Assembly: GCA_037176705.1 (NCBI GenBank)
Contig: JBAWUJ010000136.1
Span: 62,001 to 126,000, forward strand
DNA from: Molossus alvarezi
Lineage: Eukaryota > Chordata > Mammalia > Chiroptera > Molossidae
Direction of reading: 5' to 3'
DNA: 64,000 bases
Shown here in pieces: positions 12,960-24,520 of the stretch. The notes beneath the pieces were generated by a model. That model had not been told where the DNA came from. It worked only from the letters and a program-made list of their open reading frames with translations, and did not search any database. The translations under genes were made by a program, and so were the position numbers. Position 1 is the first letter of the stretch. Every line of letters begins with the position of its first letter.

Positions 12960-13265
12960 CAATCATACCGCTGAATATTACATAGGAGGGAAAGCGGGCA
13001 GGTAGAAGAGAGGTGCCAGAGGACGATAGAGGACACATAGATGAGAGGGGACAGATAGAGATGACAGATGGCTGACAGATGAGAGATCCAGGAATGGTGA
13101 CACATAGATGAGAGGGGACACATTGAGATGGCAGATGAATGATAGAGGACACACAGATGAGGGCAGACAGATGTCAGCGGATGGATGGATGAGAAACGAC
13201 AGAGGACTGGGCATGAACCACAGATAGACGGGAGGTGGCAGATGAGTGTGGGTATAGCACATAGT
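12960..13265 (+). repeat. Degenerate GATGA/GACA-type minisatellite
   Basis: Purine-rich tandem-like array built from GACA, GATA and GATGAG words. The block GACACATAGATGAGAGGGGA occurs at about 13,032 and 13,099, with a variant at about 13,148 (spacings 67 and 49). The reverse strand is CCTCTCATCTGTC-rich. Open frames across it reflect low complexity and are not treated as genes. Confidence 0.75.
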
Positions 13266-13279
13266 AGAGCAGCACATTC

Positions 13280-14400
13280 AGCATCTATTTCTTTAAAGGT
13301 GTGCTAGCAGGTCCATCAGTCCCCCACTTTGCAGAGCTGGGTGGGGCTACTTACTGTGCGCAGTTCCTGCCAGAACCTGCTTTATTCTCAGCAGTCTGGC
13401 CTGGGCCTGAGGGCACTCAGCCTGTGGCTTAGCTGGCTGTGTGGGCTTGTACTGTGAGGCTGGGCTGGGGACCCCCCCCCACCGGGAGGGCGGTGAGGGG
13501 TCCAGCATCACGGAGCTGCAGCAGCTCCTGTCTGTGGAGAAGTCCTGCACAACCCTGAGGGCCCTGTCCACAGGGAGAGATCGGTGGTTCCCATGGGAGG
13601 TCCTGACAGGCTTCCCAGGTCCTAGGATCTGCAAGTTTGGCTTTGTGTGAGGTGGCACGTGCTGCGACATGCGGGCAATTTGGGTTCTTTTCAGAACACG
13701 TGCTGTACCTTTTTGTCAAGTTGCCCTGCAGGCAGGAAAGTAAAGGAGAGCGGGTGCAGCTCTGAGGGGCCCCACCAATGGGGGGTGGCAGGGCGGGGCC
13801 ACCTGTCTGGGGTGCTGGGTGTGGCAGGAGTGCTGGGCAGGTTAGCCAGAGAGGGGCCACACCCCTGCTTGGAAAAGTCCTGGGCCTGCTGAGGCTGTGT
13901 GGGTGTGTCTTGTGAGCCTGGTGGCAGTAGTGGGTTCATTTCCTACTGCCTGCTGCCTGCTGGGCAACCCTGCATGTGTGTTAGCTGTTCATTGCCTCTC
14001 TGGGAGCCCAAGGGAGCAGAGTCGGAAGTGAGCACGAAAGGGGCCACATACTGAACCTGACAGGTCTTCTCTTCTGTCACGTCCAGGGTGAATTCTTAAA
14101 TTACACTTCTTTCCCTGCTGCAGCTAGAAACAGACATGTCCGGGGCCCAGCTTGTGTTCCTGTGGGAAGCCTGCAGATGCTCCAGGAGCTGCCCGCGATG
14201 GGAACAGAGAAGGAAGCCTTTTCAAACAGTTGTGGCTGTGTGCTTCTGTAACCGAGTTTCTGGGAACGTGTTGATTGCCTCGTTGTTCAGGTAGGCAGTG
14301 CCCCGAATATGCAGGTTATTAGTCTTGGATTCTTGTCAGTTCAGGCCTGGAGAGTGGGAAAGTGGAGATTGACAGGAACGTGAACATGGACACAGCACCG
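13280..14400. other. GC-rich block, unidentified
   Basis: Composition rises clearly against the AT-rich surroundings, with runs of C (eight or more near 13,473), CTGGG/GGGAG words and scattered CpGs. Open frames exist on both strands (for example plus 13,441-13,650, containing ITELQQLLSVEKSCTTLRAL) but I recognise no family. It could be a decayed GC-rich gene end or a CpG-island remnant. It lies 1-2 kb upstream of the first RBMY exon that can be placed, so a remnant of an RBMY 5' region is possible but unsupported by any RRM coding sequence. Confidence 0.4.
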
Positions 14401-15394
14401 CGGAGAACTTACTTACCCTGGCCTCTGAGTTTCAGTGTCAAGGCTGTCAGCGCTTTACCATAGGCAGCGCATCGCCACAAGGGTTGTGTCCACAGCATTG
14501 AGGCCAGTGATTCTGAGGGATAAGAAGAGCCACAAAGACACGTGGGGAAAGTGGACTTTCCATTCCTTGGGAGCAGAGGGTTGAAAAAGTTCCTATTTGA
14601 GTAGGCCTTTGACAATGAAGTAGGTGTGCTGATCTGGAAGAAAGGAAATGACCTGAGCCCATAGATGGTAGTTGTCATAAGGAGGTGACCTTCCTGCCCA
14701 AAGTTTTTTCTCCAGTCCTAAAAAATGTTTATCCTCTAACCACAGTGAATTTTCTAAAATCCTTATATTACGATGTACTTTACAACAGTGCTCCATTGTG
14801 TATTCTGATTCAGTCTTGGAAGGGTCCTGTTTAAACATAGAAGATAAGAAAATCCTGACAACTCAGAAAACACACACCTGCAGTTGTACTGTGAAATTGT
14901 ATATTAACTATTTTACCTGCACAACCAGGGATATTATAAAGACTATTTATATGATAGCGAATCAATTTTGATGAATGAACACAGGAAGGATTTATTCCCT
15001 AAATAATGCACATGTATATACCCTCTGGGAATAAAAAAAAAAGTTGCCATTACAAAATGATGTAAAATGCACATTTTACAAAGTAATGCCTGCATTTTTT
15101 CATGGTATGTTAGGCTTTTTATTCTTTATTTAGAGGGCATTTTGAGGACTTTTAGAGTAATTGCCAATATATGTATCTGTTCTGCATGACTTAATGGAAG
15201 ACATTGAATAATTAAATGTTTCTTAACTGTGGCATGATGAAGAACTCAATGCTTTTTGAAGAAAATGTTAGATTTGGGAAGGTAATTTGATGTTGACCTT
15301 GATTTATTTGGAGTAATATGTAGCTTTGTAAAATTTATGCATTTGTTTGAGTTGAGTGATGTACTGTTTTTCATATTATGTGTAATTATTTTAG
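14401..15394. other. Unassigned; probable RBMY intron or upstream DNA
   Basis: AT-rich after 14.7 kb. It ends in the intron side of an acceptor (TTATTTTAG at 15,386-15,394). I looked for RRM-encoding exons of RBMY here and found none. Confidence 0.4.
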
Positions 15395-15590
15395 TGTCTG
15401 AATGGAAAAACAAGTAGAGTACAGCAAACCTACCAACCATCTTTAGAATGTGTTGGTAGATGGAGGTCACCACTTTCTTCAAGGCACAGAGGTTGTGCAA
15501 GAAACCTGAGATCCGGAAGAGGAGGAAGTAGAGGAGAAGGAATTGGAAGTAGAGGAGCAAGAATACTTTGCTCAGGTGGAGAACACTTAA
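15395..15590 (+). CDS. RBMY-like: RBMY-like exon (post-RRM, RG-rich), open
   Basis: An acceptor TAATTATTTTAG precedes 15,395 and a possible donor GTAATT follows 15,590. The 196-nt exon is open for 65 codons. It begins CLNGKTSRVQQTYQPSLE, aligning position by position with the RBMX segment that ends the RRM (S-L-D-G-K...V-E-Q...K-P-S-F-E), and continues GRWRSPLSSRHRG then RSGRGGSRGEGIGSRG, equivalent to the G-R-R-P-P...S-R and RGGRGGS tract of the family. A duplicate at 38,047-38,240 has stops. In the intact protein this region follows the RRM and contributes RG-type RNA contacts. Exon-level confidence is higher than gene-level; no functional transcript is claimed. Confidence 0.75.
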
Positions 15591-16234
15591 GTAATTTTTT
15601 TAAATATAGGGAAGGAAGGAGACTTGGTTTTGGGTGGTGAACACACACCCCAGTATGCAGATGATATATGACAGAATGGCATTCCTGAATTCTATGTAAA
15701 TGTATTAAGCAGCGTCATCTAATAAATTCAATGAAACAAAATGTAGATAAAGCGTTTGTAAGTACCTACAACAGTGTAAATTAATACAATATAAAAATGA
15801 AAAAGTAAGGATGAAACGATAGGAGTGCAAACCAGTATTATGAATGTATACAAATATCTCAAATGTCATTTAAAATTTGAATAAGCAAAATAAACTATAT
15901 AATTGGTTAGATAAGGAGTTTATTCTAACACTCATATTACAAAGGAGAAAGAAGTTAAAGTTTTGAAGTTTTCTTTTCCTCTGTAATATCGGTTTTATGT
16001 GTGATATAGTCACCTAAGCCTTTTTTAAACTAAAGGATCAGACACATGTGGGAGAGGAAATTACACAGGAGCTCCACACAAAGAACCTGTCTTTTGCAGG
16101 AGAAATTACCATGTGTCACAAAGAGATTATAGTTGGGCTACATCTTACACATAAAGAAAAACAAGATATCAGAAGAGTTTATTATAATTGATAGTAGTTG
16201 TGGTTGAAGTGAAATTCATTTCTTATAAAAGTAA

Positions 16235-17270
16235 ATATTAAAAATATGTAATACTAGTGAACAATAGCATAACAAAGAATATATCCGGTACAGTATGCCA
16301 ACTCCACATCTAAGAAGTATGAAAACATTTTTAGTGCCCTTGAACACAACAGTCTAATCCTTAAGGAGTCACTACCATTTCTCCCCTGACCCACCGACCA
16401 AACATCAACCTCTATTCTGAGTGTATTGATGTTACTGTTCTTCATAAATCATACTCATGAAGTGGAACCACACGTGAATATAGCATGTAGCTTGTGTCTG
16501 TTAGCATGCCTGTTTTCAAGAAACATCCATGTAGCATGGAAGAGTGAATCTCACCTTTTGTGGCTGAATGAATATACCATTGTAGCTGCAGTTACCACAC
16601 TTTGCTTTCCAGTTCATCTGGGCTCTTTCCCTCTAGTACTGTGGTGAGCCTCCTCGTACACACATTTTGTTCCTTGTTCCAAATATTTGGGGTGTATAAT
16701 TTAGAGTGAAATTTCTGCAGCATATTTAAGTTTAGAGGGTAATGTTATCTAAGGAATCTCCAATTATATGCACAGCAGCTGTACCATTTTACATTTCGGT
16801 TATCCATGAATAGGATCCCGGTTTTCCACATCCTCAGCAAAACATGCCATTTTTATTTTTCTAACATTGGAGACTAATTCACCTTAGTTTTGATTTACCT
16901 TTTTCTGAGGAGCAGTTACATGGAACATCTCTTCATGAGCTTATTGGTTCTGTGTTCTTCTTCTTCAGAGGCATTTCTATTAAAGCTTTCGTCCATTTAA
17001 CATTTTTGTCATATTGTTGCCAAGGTGTACATATATTCCAGATAACAGAAGGTACATTTTAAAATATTTGTGGTTAATTTACCTTAGTTACTCAAGCAAA
17101 GATGATCCAAATTCCCAACACAGGAAGCATCAGGGCGTACTGTCTACAGACTTTGGGTACACTGAATAACGCGTTTCATGTTTCCAGGAAGTTTTTCTGT
17201 AGAAGACACAGGTACAATCAAATATTTGTCACTTTATGAAATAACTCACTGCAGTATTATCTTGTAGTGT
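16235..17270. repeat. RBMY intron duplicated at 42,985-44,570
   Basis: A direct, diverged duplicate. Shared landmarks include 'catactcatg(a/g)agtg', 'gtagctgcagttaccacac' (near 16,580 and 43,850), 'acattttaaaatatttgtgg' and 'gtagaaga.(a/t)caggtat'. The second copy has two SINEs the first lacks. Part of this intron (about 16,270-17,050, minus strand) resembles an ancient L1 ORF2 end (words like 'ccacatcctcagcaaaaca', 'ttttgattt'), so an old L1 predates the duplication. Confidence 0.78.
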
Positions 17271-17292
17271 GTGTGTGTGTGTGTGTGTGTAT
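17265..17292. repeat. (GT)n microsatellite
   Basis: About 13 GT units, 20 nt upstream of the RBMY-like exon acceptor at 17,311. A GT tract this close to an acceptor displaces a normal polypyrimidine tract. Confidence 0.9.
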
Positions 17293-17311
17293 AATTTTTG
17301 GTTGTTTTTAG

Positions 17312-17400
17312 TGATCAAAATGGCTATGATGGGAGTCATTATACAGAATGTTCTGAATATTGGAATGGAGGCTCTTATAGGCAATCATATGAGAGATGTA
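17312..17400 (+). pseudogene. RBMY-like: RBMY-like exon (SYRxSYE region), donor lost
   Basis: The acceptor is TTGTTTTTAG at 17,302-17,311. The exon reads (S)DQNGYDGSHYTECSEY then WNGGSYRQSYERC, aligning with the RBMX stretch S-D-R-D-G-Y-G...G-G-S-Y-R-D-S-Y-E. Its phase-1 end matches the phase of the next exon at 24,521. The following bases are ATATGATG where the duplicate at 3,451 has GTAAGATG, so copy 1 has lost the canonical donor that copy 0 keeps. Open throughout its 89 nt. Confidence 0.75.
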
Positions 17401-18480
17401 ATATGATGAGATTACAGCTTGAATGTCTCACAGAATTAGATATAAGAAGCCAGACCAGATTTTACCATATGTTTAATTCCAATCAAAAAAGGGCAATGTA
17501 ACTCCACTGGAGCTGCACAGACTCGCGGGCACCAGGGGTATTGGCAGGACCAGGGAACTCGGCGGGAAGTTACTGCTACCACCTCCCTTGCCACCCTGCA
17601 TGGGCCCTGGAAACTCTTTAGCCTGCTAAGCTCTTGGCTGGAGCCGCACAGACTCGCGGGCACCAGGGGACTCGGCGGGACTCTGCTACCAAGGCTGAGT
17701 CCCTCGAACTCTGCATGCTAAGCCCTCGGCGGGCGCCGTGCAAACTCGCGGTGACCAGGGGACTGTCCTGGAAGCTACTTCCACCTCTGCAGTGTCCCAC
17801 TACTGCGGCTCAGTCCTGGGGCTTCTGCTGAGTGCAACCCCTTCAGCTGGGGCCACAGCCGCAGCCACCCTTGGGTGGAAGCAGCGGCATCGTGTTAAAA
17901 GTCCCAGGCGGCTCCAGGACGCAGAGTCCTGACAGAGGCTAAATTGGCAGCAGCCACTCACCTTGGGCTCTGGCAGAGGGAAGGCAGACTGGACTGGAAC
18001 TGTGTGGGGACACTCGGGTTTTGGAGGGTGCTAAGAGCTTTTGCTGAGTGCAGCCACGCAGGACTGTGGTCATTTTACTTCTTCTCAGGGCCCTGGGGAG
18101 AGGCGGCGGCCCCTCCCTCAGAGATTCAACCACACCTGGTGGCCACTGAAATGCTAATTGAGGACCATTAACAATGAACACCTGCCTCACTCTCAGGAAA
18201 TCCTCTTACACTGAGCACCTCAGGGAGTTTTTCAGGCAACTCAGAAACCAAGGATCTGCAGGTGACCTCTACCAATAGCCTCCAGGCAAAAAAAAAGCTT
18301 GAGGATAACTACCATTTCCTGGGCGTGCAACACTAACCAGAAAAGCTAAGACTTGATGGTGGTGTTTAAAGTGGGTCCTCCCTGGCACATCCAAACCCAG
18401 GAGAGGGAGCCACAAACAGCAGAACACCAACACCCACTGGGAAAACTTGGCAGACTCCAAAGCCCACTGTGATAGCCAAA

Positions 18481-19383
18481 ATGGTGAGAAACAGAAACAA
18501 AAGCCAAATGAAAGAACAAGAGACCTCTACAGAAGATGAAATGAATGAGGTTCAGTTAAGCAAGTTAACAGAACTAGAATGTAGAGCCATGATGTTGCGG
18601 AAGCTCAACAGCATGTGTAAGGACATGAGCACCATGAGTAAAGACATAGAAATGTTGAAAATAAACCAGTTGGAAATGAAAAACCATCAGGAATAAATGA
18701 AGAATGACATATCAGAAATGAAAAACACATTGAAAGGTCTAAAAAGCAGAGCAGGGAAAGCTGAGGACCAGATCAGTGAATTAGAAGACAGGCTAGATGA
18801 AATCAAACAATCAGAAAACCAAAAGGAAAAAATGATTAAAAAACAGGAAGACAGCTTAAGAGAACTGTGGGACAATTGGAAACGGAATAATATTCGCATC
18901 ATAGGAGTCCCTGAAAAAGAAGAAAGTAAGCAAGGGATAGAGAATATATTCAAAGAAATATTGACAGAAAACGTACCTAATTTGGTGAAGAAAGGAGGCA
19001 TTCAACTTCAAGAAGCTCAGAGAGCTCCAAGTAAGAAGAACCCAAACAGGCCCACACCAAGACACATAGTAATCAAACTGCCAAAAATTAAACACAAAGA
19101 GAGAATCCTAAAAGCAGCAAGAGATAAACTACAGGTTACCTACAAAGGAAACCCCATAAGGCTCTCAGCTGACTTTTCACAAGAAACACTACAGGCTAGA
19201 AGGGAATGGCATGAAGTAATCAAGGTCATGAAAAACAAGGATCTGAATCCAAGACTACTCTACCCAGCAAGGCTATCATTCAAAATAGAAGGTCAAATAA
19301 AGACCTTTTCAGACAAAAAAAGGCTAAGGGAATACATTAGCACCAAACCAGCACTGCAAGAAATGTTAAAAGGAATGCTGTAA
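18481..19383 (+). pseudogene. L1-C ORF1, one internal stop
   Basis: The start ATGGTGAGAAAC at 18,481 is chosen because the same context heads ORF1 in L1-D (ATGGTGAGACAAAG). The frame runs 300 codons to TAA 19,381-19,383 with one nonsense codon, TAA at 18,694-18,696. Downstream of it the frame continues open for 228 codons. Order: charged N-terminus, coiled coil (about residues 50-140, heptad-like ISELEDRLDEIKQSENQKEK), then the RRM-like and C-terminal nucleic-acid-binding part (GVPEKEESKQGIENIF, RHIVIKLPKIKHKERIL, LSADFSQETLQARREW). The family protein trimerises and coats L1 RNA. Confidence 0.9.
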
Positions 19384-19428
19384 TTACCAGGAGAAATGAG
19401 AAGGAAAATAGAACCACACTAAACAAAA

Positions 19429-22400
19429 ATGGCAATAAATAAGTACATATCAATAATCACCTTAAATGTAAATGGACTGAATGCTCCCATAAAAAGACAC
19501 AGAGTAGCTGATTGGATAAGAAAGCATGACTCATCTATATGTTGTTTACAAGAGACCCACGTCACAACAAAAGACTCACATAGATTGAAAGTGAAGGGAT
19601 GGAATAAAATCTTTCAAGCAAATGGAAAATAAAAAAAAGCTGGGGTAGCAATACTTATATCTGATAAAAGAGACTTCAGAATGAAGGCCATAACTAGAGA
19701 CAAAGCAGGCACTATGTAATATTGAAAGGATCTATCCAACAGAAAGATATAACCTTGATAAACATATATGCACCCAATATAGGAGCACAAAATATATATT
19801 AAAACACTATTGGAGGACTTCAAAGGAGAAATCAATAGCAATACAATCATAGCAGGGGACTTCAACACCTCGCTCACATCACTGGATAGATCCTCTAGAC
19901 AAAAAATTAGCAAGGAAACAGAGACTCTAAATAAAACACTATACCAAATGGATTTCAAAGATATCTACAGAGAACTACACCCCAAAACTACAGAATTCAC
20001 ATTCTTCCCAAGTTCACATGGAACATTCTCAAAGATAGATCACATGTTAGGGCACAAACTAAGTCTCTACAAGTTCAAGAAGATTGAAATTATATCAAGC
20101 ATCTTCTCAGACCACAATGGCATGAAACTAGAAATCAATTGCAAGAAGAACATACAAAGACATTTTAACACATGGAAGCTAAACAGCATGTTATTAAACA
20201 ATGAATGGGTCACCGAGCAGATCAATGAAGAAATTAAAAACTTCCTGTAAACCAATGAAAATAAAGACACAACAACACAAAATCTATGGGATGCAGCAAA
20301 AACAGTTCTGAGAGGGAAGTTCATAGCACTACAGGCCTCCCTTAAAATAGAAGAAAAATCTCTAATAGCTATCTAACGTCACAACTTAAAGAAAAAGAGA
20401 GCAAACAAAAAGAAAACCCCAGAGCAAGTAGAAGGAAGGAATTAGTAAGGATCAGAGCAGAAATAAATGACATAGAGACCAAAAAAACAATTCAGAGGAT
20501 CAATAAAAGAAAGAGTTGGTTTTTCAAAAAGATAAACAAGATTGATGGACCCTTAGCTGAGGAAACAAAGAGAGAGAACCCACATACATAAAATCAGAAA
20601 TGAAAGAGGAGAGATAACAATTGACACCACAGAAATACAAAAGATCGTTAACAACTACTATGAACAATTATATGGCAATAAATTCGAAAATCTAAGTGAA
20701 ATGGACAAATTTCTAGAAACACATAGTCTCCCAAAACTGGATCAGTAAGAGATAGAAAACTTGAACAGACCAATAACAACAGAAGAAATTGAAGATGTAA
20801 TCAAGAGTCTCCCAGCAAACTAAAGCCCAGGCCCGGATGGCTTTACGGGGGAGTTTTACCGAACATTTAAAGAAGAATTAATACCCTTTCTCCTCAAACT
20901 ATTTCAAAAAATTCCAGAAAAAGGAAGACTTCATTTTCAATTTATGGGGCCAGCATAATTCTAATTCCAAAACAAGAAAAAGACAGAACAAAGAAAGAAA
21001 ACTACAGGCCAATATCCCTGATGAACATAGATGCCAAAATTCTGAACAAAATACTAGCAAATCGAATCCAGCAATACACCAAAAAAATTATCCACCATGA
21101 CCAAGTGGGATTCATCCCAGGGATGCAAGGTTGGTACAATATTCACAAATCAATAAATGTGATACACCACATAAATAAAATGAAGAATAAAAACCACATG
21201 ATCATATCAATAGATGCTAAAAAAGCCTTCGGCAAAATCCAGCATCCATTTCCGATAAAAACGCTCAGCAATGTGGGAATAGAGGGATCATATCTAGACA
21301 TAATAAAGGCCATATATGAAAGACCTACAGCCAACATCATACTCAATAGGCAAAAACTAAAAGCATTTCCCTTAAGAACAGGAACAAGGCAAGGATGCCA
21401 CTTTTGCCACTCCTATTTAACATAGTACTGAAAGTCTTAGCCACAGCAATCGAACAGGAAGAAAAAATAAAAGGGATCCAAATTTTAAAGGAGGAAGTGA
21501 AACTGTCATTATTCGCAGATGACATGATACTGTACATAGAAAACCCCAAAGACTCCACCAAAAGTTTACTAGACTTAATAAATGAATTCTGCAAAGTAGC
21601 AGGATACAAAATTAACGTCAAGAAATCTATGGCATTCTTATACACCAATGATGAACTCACAGAAAGAGAAACTAAAAAAACAATCCCAATTACCATTGCG
21701 GCAAAAAAATTAAGATACCTAGGAATAAACTTAACCAAATAAATAAAGGACTTATTTGCAGAAAACTACAGGACATTAAAAAAAGAAATAGAGCAAGATA
21801 TACAAAAGTGGAAGCACATACCCTGTTCATGGATTGGGAGAATTAACATCATTAAAATGTCCATATTACCCAAACCAATATATAGATTCAACGCAATCCC
21901 CATCAAAATACCAATGGCATACTTCACAGAATTAGAACAATTGCTTCATAAGTTCATATGGAATCAAAAAAGGCCTCGAAAAGCCAGAGCAATCTTGAAA
22001 AGGAAGAACAAAGTAGGAGGGATCACAATACCAGATTTCAGGTTATACTACAAAGCCACTATAATCAAAACAGCCTGGTACTGGCACAAGAACAGGTATA
22101 TAGACCAGTGGAACAGAATAGAGAGCCCAGAAATGGACCCAAGGCAATATGCTCAATTAATATTTGACAAAGGTGACAAAAGCATAGAGTGGAGTAAGGA
22201 CAGCCTCTTTAATAAATGGTGCTGGGAAAATTGGACAGCTATTTGCAGAAAAATGAAACTAGACCATCAACTTATACCCTACACCAGAATAAACTCAAAA
22301 TGGATAAAAGACTTAAATGTAACTCAAGAATCCATAAAAATCCTAGAAGAGACTGTGGGCAACAAAATTTCAGACATCATACGCAGCAGAATTTTTACTG

Positions 22401-23242
22401 ACACATCACCTAAGGCAATAGAAACAAAGGAGAAAATGAACACATGGGACTACATCAAACTCAAAAGCTTCTGCACAGCGAAAGATACAATCATCAAAAC
22501 AGAAAGGCTACACAGTGTATGGGAGAGCATAATTGCCAATGATATATCAGATAAGGGGTTAATTTCCAATACATATAGAGTACTCATACAACTCCACAAA
22601 AGGAAGACAAAGAGTTTAATTAAAAAATGGGCAGAGGAACTAAATAGACACCTCTCCAAACAGGACATACAAATGGCTAAGAAACATATGAAGAAATGCT
22701 CATCATCACTAATCATCAGAGAGATGCAAATTAAAACAACAATGAGGTATTACCTCACACCTGTCAGAATGGCTGCCATCAACAAATCATCAAACAACAA
22801 GTGTTGGTGAGGGTGTGGAGATAAGGGGACTCTAGTGCATTGCTGGTGGGAATGCAGACTGATGCAGCCACTGTGGAAAACCATATGGTGTCACCTCAAA
22901 AAATTAAAAATTGATCTTCCATTTGACCCAGTGATCCCACTTCTAGGAATATACCCTAAGAAGCATAAAACACCAATCAGAAAGAATATATGTACTCCCA
23001 TCTTTGTAGCAGCACTATTTACAATCGCTAAGATCTGGAAACAGCCCAAGTGTCCATCAGTAGACGAATGGATCAAAAAGCCTTGGTACATATACACAAT
23101 GGAGTACTACACAGCAGTAAGAAAGAAAGATCTCTTATCCTTTGAGACTACATGGAGAGACCTTGAAAGTATTATCCTAAGTGAAACAAGCCAAACAGAG
23201 AAAGACAAATTTCATATGATCTCACTTATTTGTGGAATATAA
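19429..23242 (+). pseudogene. L1-C ORF2 with several disruptions
   Basis: ATG at 19,429 opens the endonuclease (MAINKYISIITLNVNGLNAP, then CCLQETH). The first stop is TAA at 19,630, where an A-rich stretch may also have slipped. Later open blocks: 19,810-20,250 (AGDFNTSL; DHNGMKLEI), 21,021-21,425 and 21,395-21,742 (reverse transcriptase, including FADD catalytic motif in [13 protein letters not shown], one frameshift between them), 21,857-22,810 and 22,835-23,242 (C-terminal region including [16 protein letters not shown]). All domains are present in order, so decay is recent. Ends ICGI then TAA at 23,240-23,242. Confidence 0.9.
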
Positions 23243-23502
23243 TGATCATAACATTTTGAGGAATGGGGTAGTCCCAGAGACGCGGAAGCGGGGTACAAAC
23301 TGACAATTTCCTAAGGAGGGGGGAGGTTGGGGAGGGATGAACCACAGAACTTATATGCATATATGCATGAACAGTGGACATGGACAACAATCTGGGGAAG
23401 GGGCAGCGAGGGAGAGGGAGGGGGGAATTCGTGGGGGGAAAAGGAGAATCATCTCTAACAAAAATCAATCAATAAAAAATTAAAAAAAAAAAGGGCAATG
23501 TA

Positions 23503-24490
23503 TGCAGTGAGCTTTGGATTAGTTCAAATGCCTTTGAATTATTTTCTTATTAGCTTCTTTAATATAATACATTGCTTTGGGGGATAACGTGGTTGTGCCA
23601 TCTCCTTTTCTTATTAAAGAACATTATTTAATAGTCTTTGTTTTGTTATGTCTGTTGCTCATGTACACTGGAGGGTATATTTGCCATCGGTCTTTACAGT
23701 GTGTGCAAGGTATCTTCACAGTTTTGTTTTGTTTTTTTTTGTTTTTTGTTTTTGTTTTGTTTTGTTTTTTTATGGTCCAGCGACAGAGAAAGAGAGAAAC
23801 CTGAAGGAGTTTCCTCTAGCATTAAACCTAGGACAAAACATGCCACTCAGGTACATACTCTCTTCTAGGAAATGAACCTGTAAACTTTGCTACTGTTACC
23901 AACACTACCACAGGAGTTAGAACAGACAGGGGTATTTTAACATTTTTTAAAAACTCTACCCTAGGATATTTTCACATTGATTATTCAGATAGAGTGGGAA
24001 GGTGGGAGGTAGAGAGAGAGAGAGAGTGTGTGAAGAATTTCAATGTGACAGAGAAACATTGATGGGCCTCCTCCCCACCATTTTAACTGGGGCCTAGATT
24101 GAACAGCTACTGAGGTACGCACCCTTTATCAGAATCGAACCTGAGACTCTCGGTACCAGGACAGATCCTCTAGCCTCTGAGCCAAACCAGCTATATCTGT
24201 TTTAACATTTTTCAGTCAGATAGAACGTTTGATAGTGTAAAGCTTAGGGACCATATAAAAGTGAGGTTTGCAGAGCATTTTAGAAAAATGTGCCTGAACA
24301 TGTATTCAAAATCATTTATAGCTAAAACTATGACTCTTAAACATTATTTGATATAGATGTAAGATCCCTTCACTACCTCAGCACTATCGATATTTTCTCA
24401 GCATGGGCACATAAATGTCTATGTTTTGCAAAGATTTAATATTTTATTTGTCATGCTATAATGATATAAAAAGTATTTTAATGTGGTTCA
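23503..24490 (+). repeat. RBMY intron, duplicate of 3,540-4,503
   Basis: This resumes the intron after L1-C and matches the first kilobases closely ('ctttggattagttcaaatg', 'gaattattttcttatta', 'ttgctcatgtacac'). A T/TTTTG-rich tract at about 23,720-23,775 is expanded relative to the other copy. Confidence 0.85.
23975..24205 (-). mobile_element. Old SINE in RBMY intron (copy 1)
   Basis: Counterpart of the SINE at 3,995-4,222: GATAGAGTGGGAAGG, GA-rich tract, and GAGCCAAACCAGCTA near the head. It is better preserved than in copy 0. Confidence 0.8.
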
Positions 24491-24520
24491 AGGTGGGCCA
24501 TTTGCTCTTTGACTTTATAG

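Larger units (their letters stand above)
17501..23486 (+). mobile_element. L1-C: young full-length LINE-1
   Basis: Complete plus-strand element: CpG-rich 5' UTR (17.50-18.48 kb) with degenerate ~100-bp internal repeats of CAGACTCGCGGGCACCAGG, ORF1, a short inter-ORF gap, ORF2, a G-rich 3' UTR and a poly-A tail at about 23,480. It is bracketed by a target-site duplication: AAAAAAGGGCAATGTA at about 17,485-17,500 and again at about 23,487-23,502. Outside the duplications the RBMY intron is continuous with copy 0, which lacks the insertion. ORFs contain a few stops and frameshifts, so it is unlikely to be autonomous. Confidence 0.95.

Noticed and set aside
13441..13939. Several frames of 60-140 codons in the GC-rich block
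   Set aside because: Open frames are expected from high GC; no motif, splice context or duplicate supports any one of them.
23577..23875. Hydrophobic F/C-rich frames (FVLFCFF and similar)
   Set aside because: They come from a T/TTTTG-rich expansion in the RBMY intron and are absent from the duplicate at 3.7 kb.
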